Source: an uncultured bacterium (GTDB taxonomy: Bacteria; Verrucomicrobiota; Kiritimatiellia; CAIKKV01; CAITUY01). Taken from it: DNA of 64,000 nucleotides. The first letter of the stretch is position 1, and every line of letters starts with the position of its first letter. The stretch is from positions 62,001-126,000 of the forward strand of contig CAIVSY010000078.1 in NCBI GenBank assembly GCA_903908715.1, given 5' to 3'. The translations under genes and the position numbers were made by a program. Of the stretch, positions 7,722 to 16,200 are shown in pieces. The notes under the pieces are model-generated. The model ran no database searches. It was not told where the DNA came from and saw only the letters and a list, made by a program, of their open reading frames with translations.

Positions 7722-8908
7722 GCCCAACCCATCCGGCCCATGGCCTGCTGACAGGAATGGATGTCTTGCTTACGGAGTTCCCGGACTGGATCCGGAACGC
7801 CCGTATCGGCCTGGTCAGCCACCAGGCTGCCGTGGATCAGTCGGGGCGCACCAGCGCAGAAAGGCTCCACGAATGTCCGGGAGTCAGACTATCGGCCTTG
7901 TTCGGGCCTGAGCATGGGTTTAGCGGTGTCGCACTGGCGGGGGAATCAACCCGGGATGAGCGCCACGGGGACTGGAATATCCCGGTCTACTCGCTGTATG
8001 GAGAATCCCGTTCCCCTTCCCCTGAATCACTGGAGTCCCTCGATCTCCTGGTCGTGGAACTGCAGGACCTCGGGGCCAGACCGTACACCTATGTTTCCAC
8101 CTTGCGCCTGGTCCTGGAGGCCGCGTCCAAGGCACGCAAGCCTGTCATCGTGGCGGATCGCCCAATCCCCCTGGCATCACAGTCGGACGGCCCTTTCCTG
8201 GATCCGCGCTATGCCTCGTTTGTCGCCCTCATCCCCACCCCCATGCAGTACGGCATGACACAGGCGGAAACCGCCCTCTATCTGCGCGAAACCCTGCAAC
8301 TGGACCTGGATCTGCGCGTAGCCCCCATGCGGAATTATCACCGCAACCCGGTGCCGGAAAACCATTGGCCCCGCTGGGTCCCCCCCTCACCCCGCATCCG
8401 CTCCTGGTCCTCAGCCTGCCTGTTTTCCGCGACCGTCTTCGGCGAGGCGCTCCCCGCTATCGACTACGGGTCAGGGTCCGAACTCGCCTTCCAGGTCGTC
8501 GGCGCCCCGTGGCTGAACGCAAACGCCCTTTGCAGGAGCTTCAATGAGGATGCGGCGGAGGGCGTCATCCTGACCCCCTGTCGCTATCTGTCCGCTTCCG
8601 GCGCCTACAGGGGACAGGAACTGGAAGGCGCCCGCCTGACCATCCGGAACCCCCAGTCCTTCCGCCCGGTAACCACTTCCGTCATCCTGCTCGACCATAT
8701 CCACCGCAACGATTCCGAAAACCGCCTGTGGACCGCGCCGGATACAAGACCGGATTGGTTTGACAAGCTCTACGGAACCCATACTGTTCGAAAAGCCCTC
8801 CAGGCCGGGACACCGGGAAGAATTCTCGCTCAATCATGGAACCCTGATCTGGCGGCCTTCGGAATCCTTCGGTCCAGGCACCTGCTGTACTCCGGGGGGA
8901 ACGCATGA
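7718..8908 (+). CDS. namZ: Exo-beta-N-acetylmuramidase NamZ-like (DUF1343)
   Basis: A 396-residue DUF1343 protein. Characterised members (NamZ, GH171) release N-acetylmuramic acid from the non-reducing end of glycan fragments. Family motifs are present: GLVSHQAAV near the start, ALFGPEHGF, GDWNIPVYSLYG, VVELQDLGARPYTYVSTL, VADRPIP and PTPMQYGMT. No signal peptide is evident at the chosen ATG, although some relatives are exported. It overlaps the kinase gene upstream and the MurU/AmgK-like fusion downstream, both by ATGA. This fits release of MurNAc followed by its activation. Confidence 0.88.
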   Translation: MSPTHPAHGLLTGMDVLLTEFPDWIRNARIGLVSHQAAVDQSGRTSAERLHECPGVRLSALFGPEHGFSGVALAGESTRDERHGDWNIPVYSLYGESRSPSPESLESLDLLVVELQDLGARPYTYVSTLRLVLEAASKARKPVIVADRPIPLASQSDGPFLDPRYASFVALIPTPMQYGMTQAETALYLRETLQLDLDLRVAPMRNYHRNPVPENHWPRWVPPSPRIRSWSSACLFSATVFGEALPAIDYGSGSELAFQVVGAPWLNANALCRSFNEDAAEGVILTPCRYLSASGAYRGQELEGARLTIRNPQSFRPVTTSVILLDHIHRNDSENRLWTAPDTRPDWFDKLYGTHTVRKALQAGTPGRILAQSWNPDLAAFGILRSRHLLYSGGNA

Positions 8909-10824
8909 AGCCCCCGGACAAAGCCGTCATCCTGGCTGCCGGTTACGGCGAGCGCCTCCTGCCCCTGACACGGGTGCGCCCCAAGCCGCTGGTGCCGATC
9001 TGGGGCAAACCCGTTCTCCGGCATGCGATGGAAATGCTGCGAAGCTGGGGTGTGCGGGATGTCCTCGTGAACGCCCATTACCATGCAGGCGCCCTTCTGG
9101 AATACCTGCGCAGCCATCCTGTACCCGGCCTCCGGATTCAGATCTCCTTTGAACCGGAAATCCTTGGCACAGGCGGCCCGCTGGTCCGGGCCCGCTGGTT
9201 CACCGGCATGGAACCGTTCTGGATGATGAACGCCGATGTTCTTGCCGATGTCAACCCGGCCGCGTTCCGCCGGGCCTTCACCCGGAAGAACGTCATCGCC
9301 GCCCTTTGGATGCACCCGTCCCGCGGGCCCCGCACCGTGGAGATCACGCGGGATACCATCCGATCGTTCCACAGCCGGAATCCGGGCTCACCGGGCACCT
9401 GCACATTCTGCGGTCTCCAGCTTCTGTCCCCCCGTATCCTGCAGTACCTGCCTCCATCAGGTTTTTCAAGCATCATCCAGGCTTATGAAAAGGCCTTGCA
9501 GTCGGGCGAACGGATCGCCCCGATTGTCACCCCGGACGCGTTCTGGGCCGACATCGGTACTCCCGCATCCTATCTGGAGGCCCATTCAGAAATCCGAAGC
9601 GCGGCCCGACGGGGACAATCCGGCGCCCGCCTGTTCTCCGCGGCATCCTGCCGTTCCACCGGCAAGATCTGGATCGCCACCGAAGGCAACGTGACCCTCT
9701 CGCCACAGGCCCGGCTATGGAATTCGGTCGTGTGGGACCGCGCCGTCATCGGCCCCCGGGCCGATATCCGCAACGCCATCATCACAGGACCGGCAACGGT
9801 AAATGAACCACTGGAATACATGGCACTACCCGCCGCCGGGCTTGGGGATGAAACCTTGGACAGCCTTCTTCGGGAGCTGGGATGGGACCCTGCCGCCACC
9901 GTCCTGAATCCCCTGCCCCCGCGCGGATCCGCGCGCTCCTTCACCCGCCTGCTCCAGGGTCGGCGGCGCGCCATTCTCATACGGTACAGCACCGAAAGGC
10001 CGGAAAACGCCTTCTACGCCGGTCACGCCCGCTTTCTCGCAAGGCACAGCGTACGCGTCCCCGCTGTACTCGCAGACCATCCCGAGGCAAACCTCTGCAT
10101 ACTGGAAGATGCCGGCCATGACAGCATCGAATCGCTCGCTCCGTCCCTCTCCCCGGCCCGCCTTCGCACGCTGTACCTCCGCACACTGGAGGCGGTTTTG
10201 CGCTTGCATGGACCCGCCACCCGCGCCGCCGCCCGAACACGCATGGAACTGTGCCCGGCCTTTGACCGGCGCCTTTTCCTCTGGGAACACAACCTGTTCT
10301 GCGAGGAATTCCTGCAACGCCACTGCAAACTGCCAAGAGTCGCCATCACAAACGCCCGCGCGGAACTCGAAAACCTGCTTCCCACCCTGCTGGCCGCCCC
10401 ACCGGTCCTTCTGCACAGGGACCTGCAATCGAGCAATGTCCTTGTCGTACGGGGGCAGCCGGTGCTGATCGATTTCCAGGGCATGCGGTTCGGTCCGGCC
10501 GCCTATGATCTGGCGTCCCTTTTCCATGACCCGTATGTCAACCTGCCGGAATCCCTGGTGCAGGAACTGCTCGGGATCTACATTCAGAATACCCCGGACG
10601 GGAACCGGCGCAGGGCAGAACTGCCGGTAGCCGCAGCCCAGCGGCTCGCCCAGGCTCTGGGCGCCTATGGCCGCCTCGGGCACAACCCGGCTACGGCAGG
10701 ATTCCTGCGCCATATCCCCGCGGGAGTCCGCCAGTTCCTTGCCGCAGCCCGCAGCACAGGATTGCTGCCAGGGCTATGCCGGACCCTCGAACGCTGGCAA
10801 GATGAACAGGAGCCGCGCCAATGA
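8905..10824 (+). CDS. Fused MurU-like nucleotidyltransferase / AmgK-like sugar kinase
   Basis: 639 residues. The N-terminal half (1-~230) is a sugar-1-phosphate nucleotidyltransferase with AVILAAGYGERLLPLT, RPKPLVPIWGKP and MNADVL. A segment at ~245-300 has left-handed-helix-like hexads. The C-terminal part (~310-639) is an aminoglycoside-phosphotransferase-fold kinase with ILEDAG, the catalytic loop HRDLQSSNV (~503), and IDFQGMRFGPAAYDLASL (~523). These match AmgK, the anomeric MurNAc/GlcNAc kinase, and MurU, which makes UDP-MurNAc from MurNAc-1-phosphate. In pseudomonads the two are separate genes; here one chain could do both steps. Overlap with namZ supports MurNAc as substrate, but other sugar-1-phosphates are possible. 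Confidence 0.8.
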   Translation: MKPPDKAVILAAGYGERLLPLTRVRPKPLVPIWGKPVLRHAMEMLRSWGVRDVLVNAHYHAGALLEYLRSHPVPGLRIQISFEPEILGTGGPLVRARWFTGMEPFWMMNADVLADVNPAAFRRAFTRKNVIAALWMHPSRGPRTVEITRDTIRSFHSRNPGSPGTCTFCGLQLLSPRILQYLPPSGFSSIIQAYEKALQSGERIAPIVTPDAFWADIGTPASYLEAHSEIRSAARRGQSGARLFSAASCRSTGKIWIATEGNVTLSPQARLWNSVVWDRAVIGPRADIRNAIITGPATVNEPLEYMALPAAGLGDETLDSLLRELGWDPAATVLNPLPPRGSARSFTRLLQGRRRAILIRYSTERPENAFYAGHARFLARHSVRVPAVLADHPEANLCILEDAGHDSIESLAPSLSPARLRTLYLRTLEAVLRLHGPATRAAARTRMELCPAFDRRLFLWEHNLFCEEFLQRHCKLPRVAITNARAELENLLPTLLAAPPVLLHRDLQSSNVLVVRGQPVLIDFQGMRFGPAAYDLASLFHDPYVNLPESLVQELLGIYIQNTPDGNRRRAELPVAAAQRLAQALGAYGRLGHNPATAGFLRHIPAGVRQFLAAARSTGLLPGLCRTLERWQDEQEPRQ

Positions 10825-11180
10825 AACATCCGTGGATCCAAGCCCTGCACAGGGTTGCCGCCCCGATCCGAAAACTGATCGTCTTCACCATCGGAACCAC
10901 CGTGGTACTCATCGGGATCGCAACCATTGTCCTGCCGGGCCCGGCCTCACTGATCATTCCTGCCGGCCTGGCGATCCTGGCAATCGAGTTTGTGTGGGCC
11001 CGCCGTCTTCTGAAGCACACCAAGGATATGATGGCCTCTGCCGCCAATAAGGTCGGAATGGGTCGGTTTTTCAGCTCCCGCCAGCCCCCGTCTGACCCCG
11101 CTTCAGCGCCTGATACCGCTCCGTGTACCGAGCCCCCATCTGCGACTCGCGATGGTCAAAACCAAAAGCCCTCCGCTTGA
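10821..11180 (+). CDS. PGPGW-type small membrane protein
   Basis: About 119 residues with two hydrophobic segments around the signature PGPASLIIPAGLAILAIEF, typical of the putative transmembrane PGPGW family (TIGR02611-like), whose role is unknown. The start overlaps the stop of the MurU/AmgK gene (ATGA), making it the fourth gene of the operon. The last ~35 residues are Pro/Ser/Ala-rich, with no family character. They are read antisense from the conserved end of the convergent nadE gene, which argues that this tail is read-through past an ancestral stop. Confidence 0.72.
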   Translation: MKHPWIQALHRVAAPIRKLIVFTIGTTVVLIGIATIVLPGPASLIIPAGLAILAIEFVWARRLLKHTKDMMASAANKVGMGRFFSSRQPPSDPASAPDTAPCTEPPSATRDGQNQKPSA

Positions 11181-12963
11181 CCGCCAGCACCGGCGGCGCC
11201 TGAATCCGCTTGGCGACGCCCAAGCCCTGGTACAGGTTCCACCATCGTTCAAGATCCGCAATGAATTCGGCAGGCGTCGCAAACAGCTCCCCGATCCGCC
11301 CGTCCCAGCCAATCCGCGGCTCCAGAACCCCGCTCTGGTACCACTCCAGGATCTCCTCCGGGGTGACACGGTTCCACGACTCCACCCAGCTCCGGAAAAG
11401 GCAGTCATGATAGGGATAGACAAGCGGATCCCCCTTGCCTTCATCCACAGCCTGGGCCGCACTCAACTCGGCCGAGGGCGTCACCGTGAACACTCCCTCC
11501 GGCAGAACCGCCTCGTCGTACACGTGCGTGTTCAGGTGCCGGCCGAGTGCGTACACCTCGCCCTTCCACAAGTCCGCGATGTTCGCCAGATAACCGCCAA
11601 GATCCCCGTACAGGGTCGTGTAACCGACCGTCAACTCGCTCTTGTTCGCATTACAGGTAAAGACACCCCCGAAGGCCGCCGCCATGGCCGAAAGAACCCG
11701 CGCAACCCGGTCCCTCGCCTGCACGTTTTCCATCACGGTATCCGTGAGCCCCAGCCGCCTCTTCTTCCCGGGCCAGGCGATTTCCACGCCATCCAACTGG
11801 CGTTGCGTCAGCCGGACGCTCTCCTCAATCGGCACTTCGACATAGCCGCACCCGAGATTAGCGGCAAGCGCGCGGGCCAACCCGATGGTCGTGCCGGAAT
11901 TGAAACGGCTCGGCATATTGACAAGCAGGATCTGGTCGGGCGGCAGGATCTGCCGGTATAACGACGCCACAACAGCCGAGTCAATTCCACCGGATGCCCC
12001 AACCACCACGCGGTCGGCCCCGCATTGCCGGAGAAATCGCTCCGTTCCATACAGAAGGGCCTTCGCCAGGGTGGCGATGTTGTCGCGCACCGGCGGAACC
12101 GGGCCGCCGAAGAAACCCGTACCCGCTCTGGGCAGATCAACATCCAGCGTCCCTTCTTCAAAGGCCGCCGGCCCCTCCAATACATTCCCGGACCCGTCAT
12201 ACACACACGAGGACCCGTCAAAAGTGAACACCGTCTTCCCGTTGTTCTGGATACCGGTCTTGTTGACATACACAACCGGTCGCTTGACCGCAGCCGCAGC
12301 CGCCGTGAACACCCGGTGGCGCTTGTGGTTCTTGTCGAACGTGAAGGGTGAGGCACTGGCGTTGACCAGGAAATCCACACCCTTGGCCGCCAGGATCCGC
12401 AAGGGCGAAACCCCGTAGTCCGTATCCCATCCGTCCTCACATAGCATGGCCCCAACGCGCCAGTCCCCGATCCGGACAGGCGCGATCAGCGATTCGACCG
12501 TACAACCAAGCTCCCGGGCAAGCTTGCGCGTATCAAAGAAGTGACGGCTGTCGTCGAACTCGCGGTAGTTCGGCATGAGCGTCTTGATGACAAACGGATA
12601 GGGACCGCCCTCGGGACCGAGGAAACGTCCGCCGGCAGCCACAAAGCAGGCGTTGTACTTGCGAACCCGCCCATCCTCATTATGCTTGTGCCAGTCCAGC
12701 CCCACATTGCCGAACAGGATCACGATATCCCGGCTGGCCTCGCGCAGAAGCTCACCGCACGCCTCGCATTCCCGCAGGAAGGCGGGCCGTTCCCACTCGT
12801 CGCCCAGCAGGTATCCCGGAACCGCCATCTCTGGGAAGACGACGGCATCCCGGACCGCCTCGCGAGCCCGCGCCACGCTTTCCAGCATGCGATCGACATT
12901 CTCCCTCGGCCGCCCGGGAAGGACCTCGAACTGGACCACTCGAATGCGTAGAACTTGCGACAT
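11071..12963 (-). CDS. nadE: Glutamine-dependent NAD+ synthetase
   Basis: Two domains. A nitrilase-type glutaminase occupies residues ~1-290, with catalytic Glu in VVFPEMAVPGYLLGD and Cys in AMLCEDGWD. The C-terminal ATP-pyrophosphatase NAD synthase has the PP-loop GASGGIDSAVVASL. CNANKSELTVGYTTLYGD supplies the ATP/deamido-NAD site. The protein makes NAD from nicotinic acid adenine dinucleotide using glutamine-derived ammonia. The MSQVLRIRVVQF start is chosen over a 14-residue extension in the track; it has a weak GAAAGGG upstream. The 3' end overlaps the convergent PGPGW gene by 110 bp. Confidence 0.95.
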   Translation of the reverse strand: MSQVLRIRVVQFEVLPGRPRENVDRMLESVARAREAVRDAVVFPEMAVPGYLLGDEWERPAFLRECEACGELLREASRDIVILFGNVGLDWHKHNEDGRVRKYNACFVAAGGRFLGPEGGPYPFVIKTLMPNYREFDDSRHFFDTRKLARELGCTVESLIAPVRIGDWRVGAMLCEDGWDTDYGVSPLRILAAKGVDFLVNASASPFTFDKNHKRHRVFTAAAAAVKRPVVYVNKTGIQNNGKTVFTFDGSSCVYDGSGNVLEGPAAFEEGTLDVDLPRAGTGFFGGPVPPVRDNIATLAKALLYGTERFLRQCGADRVVVGASGGIDSAVVASLYRQILPPDQILLVNMPSRFNSGTTIGLARALAANLGCGYVEVPIEESVRLTQRQLDGVEIAWPGKKRRLGLTDTVMENVQARDRVARVLSAMAAAFGGVFTCNANKSELTVGYTTLYGDLGGYLANIADLWKGEVYALGRHLNTHVYDEAVLPEGVFTVTPSAELSAAQAVDEGKGDPLVYPYHDCLFRSWVESWNRVTPEEILEWYQSGVLEPRIGWDGRIGELFATPAEFIADLERWWNLYQGLGVAKRIQAPPVLAVKRRAFGFDHRESQMGARYTERYQALKRGQTGAGGS

Positions 12964-13268
12964 GGAAACCCTTTCTGCAACGTTGAATCGTACCGTGTGG
13001 CTCAAGTCGCTGTCGAGCCCGTAAATCTCCCCTTACAGACGGACGCGGAACCGATGCGTGACCGTACAACGACAGATTCTTCGATCCACGCCATGGGATA
13101 CGGACTTGCCCTCCTCACGGCATGGCGCAGCACCGGGACTCCGGACGACAATGCGGGAAGAATCGCTGTTGTGTTTCAGCAGCCGAACCCTTTGCCGAGC
13201 CGCTCGATTCCATGGCGTTCACAATGACAGGCCCGGAACGTCCCGTGGCCGGCCCATCGAACGCCACA
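12964..13268. other. 305-bp intergenic region without recognisable content
   Basis: This lies upstream of nadE and downstream of the giant secreted-protein gene, both on the minus strand. Short plus-strand ORFs here have no motifs. No convincing U-tract terminator or strong promoter was seen. It presumably holds the nadE promoter. Confidence 0.5.
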
Positions 13269-16200
13269 TCAGCGTTCGCGCCGCAGGTTGAGCGTCATGG
13301 CTTCCCCGGCTTCCCCGAGCGTCATTGTCAGCGTGTTGAGATCGGGCGAGACGGTCATCTTGACCTCGTTCTCCTTGCCGGGATTCAGCGTGACAAGATG
13401 GCCCCGGATGAACCCCGAAAACCGGTTCGACTCGGTCATCTCGTCGGCCTTGATGGACATGTCTGCCGTGATGTTGTTTCCGGACTGAACGATGACACAT
13501 CGGACCGTCATGCTTTGCCCCCCTTCGCTGAGGGTTTGCGAAAATGTGCCGTTCAGCGAGGGTGCGGAAGCGGATTGTGCCGGCGGGGGCGACTTGGGCT
13601 GCAACGGCGTCGCCGGCGCCCGGGGTGGCACAGGTTTTTCCGGGGTGGGCACGGTCTTGGCGGCTGGGGGTAATGCGGGTGTGGCCGGCTTGGGGGCCGG
13701 ACGCGACGCTGTGTTGACCGGGGCCGCCGGGGTGGGTGCCGTAGAAGCGGCTGCCCCGGATTTGGCGGCTCCCGTGTTGGTCGTTGGCCTGGCCGTGGAC
13801 CAGACGGCATCAGTCACTTGCTTGACGGAGAGCCACGCCTCCAACTTGTCCAGATAGGCACGGCGCTCTGACGTTTCCTTGAGGGCCAGGCTCTGCTTGA
13901 ACTTCGCGGCGGCGCCCTTGTAGTTGGCGGCATCATACAAGGTACGCCCCTCCGCCCAAAGTGCGTCCGCCTTCGCGCCGGACTCGGAACCGGCGATCTT
14001 CTGTTCCAGCAGGGAAATATGCTTTTCAAGGGCGGGATCCGGCCAATAACCAAGACTCTCCCTGTACTTGGCCACTGCCCTGCCCAATTCGTTCTTCTCC
14101 TGGAACGCAGCCCCTTCGGCGCGGAGCTGACGCGCCTTTTCCTTACGGCCCATGCGATCGGTGAGTTCCGCGATGCGTTGCTGGACGACGGAATCAGGCC
14201 GGATGGCGAGCGCCTGGCGGAACTTTTCGACCGCCTCGAACAGCTTGTCCTGCTTCTGGAGAGCCTCCCCTTCGGCGATAAACCGGGCTCGGTCGCTTTC
14301 CCTTTCATTCGCGGCCGCAACGGCACGCTCATACGCGGAAGCCGCGTCCTTGACCGGTGCATACCGCGGATGCATCTGGCGAGCCTTGTCCAGCGCGGCG
14401 GCGGCCGACGCAAGATCAGGCTTCCGCAAGGCGTCGTTGACTTGTGCGACGTACTGCAGGACCTGCTGGCGTTCGGTGGTCCATTTCGCTTGCAGGCTGG
14501 GTGCCTCCGTGTTTTTCGGATCCAGTGCGGCGGCTTCCCCGGCGAGGGAGAGGCCTTCCTCGAGGCGTCCTTCGGCCACAGCCGATTGCGCCTGGGCCAG
14601 CTTGGCGCCGGCCCCGGAAATCATCGGCTTCCCTGGGTCGGCAGCGACGGAGAGCTGTCCTGCGCCCGTGCCGAGTTCGATGCCGCGGTCGTCCTTGATC
14701 CTGACGGCAAGGCTGTAGGTGCCCGGCTGGCTGGCATTGACGCGTGTTTCCCTGCTGGCCGGGCTGTAGACGGAGCAGCCCTCGGGCGAGGCGCTCCATT
14801 CGTAGCGCACGGTGCGCGGGCACTGCGGGTTCACGGTGGCGGCGAAGAAGACTTCCTGGTGCACGACGGTGCCGGACTGCACCTCGACCAGGCCCTTGGC
14901 CTGTTCACTCCACACGCGCGGCTTCGGTCCCGAGTGGCGCGGGCCGGTGACGTTGACCTGGTACGGTCGGGCGGTGAGGGAGGCCTTGGCTTCGCCGAGG
15001 TCGTCGCCATGGTGTTGAAGCCTGGCCATGGCCCTGATGGCGATAGTTCGGGTATCGAGCGAGTAGAAGGTAACCTCGCGCGAGTCCTTGGATTCGCCGA
15101 TCTGTTTGGCGTTCGAGGGCAGTTCCCAGCGGCAATCCAGCTCCGGCAGTTCGGGCGTGACGGTGAGCTTCACGGTTACGTCCTCACCGACCAGCGGGTC
15201 AGCCGGGGTGCATTCCAGGGCAATCTTGGGCGGGACGACTTCGACCTCGACGGGTTCTGACGAGGCGACGGTTTTCATGGTGCCGCCTTCCTTGCGCAGG
15301 ACGTCAACCCATATGCGTGTTTTCTGTGGCCTAAGGAACCGGGCGGTTGTGGCCGCCGCGCCGGCACGGCCGGTGAATTCGACTTCAGGGTGCGGCTGCC
15401 AGGAGAACTCGAGGCCTTCCTGTGGGGCGGCCTTACCACCCTGCTGGACCGTGGCGGTCAGGTTAGCCGTGGTGCCTACGGGCACGGGCTGCCCCGGGAT
15501 GCCGGACACGCTCACCGTGAGCTCGCCAACGGTGAAGGTTGCCGTTGCCTCGCCGATCGCGCGGCCCTTGGCGCCGGTGACCTTGACGGAAACCTTGAAC
15601 GATCCGTTGCCCTTGGCAGTAAATTCCGCGCCGGATTCCGAGGATGTGTCGACGCCGGTCCAGGCGTAGGAAAGGGGATGGTCGTCCAGCAGCGCATTGG
15701 AGACCAGGGCCTTGAGCTTGACGGTTTCGCCGGGGGAGAGCTGGGTGGAGTCGGGCACAAGGTTCAGCGAGACGGTAGAGCCCGTTGCCGGGGTCCAGCC
15801 GCAGGCCGATGGGGAGGGGGCATTTTCGGGTTGGCCGTTGTAACCGTCATTCCATCCCTTGAGCCAGGCATTCACGATGATGGGGTCGTGGGTGCAGACA
15901 GCGGTGGTCGGGGAGGAAGGCGGTGCAGTTTTGATTTCCGGACCTTTGATCATGACCAGAGCTCCGGAGGCATCGTGGCCATACGTAGCGTTGTGGATCC
16001 TTTTCATGCCGTCATTAACCTTCGCAACGTTTCCAAGATGGTAGCCATCCTTGTAGGCGTTTTCGACCCAACGCCTGACAGCCCCTTCGCCGGAGACGAT
16101 GTAGAGCTCCTGCACGGCGCCGAATTCCTTGACGGCTCTGGCCTTCAGTTGCAGGTAGGCGTCCTGCAGTTCCTTGAGGGCTGGCGCGGCGCCATTGTCG

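Noticed and set aside
12955-13227. 90-aa ORF between nadE and the giant gene
   Set aside because: No ribosome site, family motif or membrane pattern.
14019-15260. 413-aa plus-strand ORF inside the giant secreted gene
   Set aside because: Antisense shadow of a GC-rich repeat gene, no start signal or motif.
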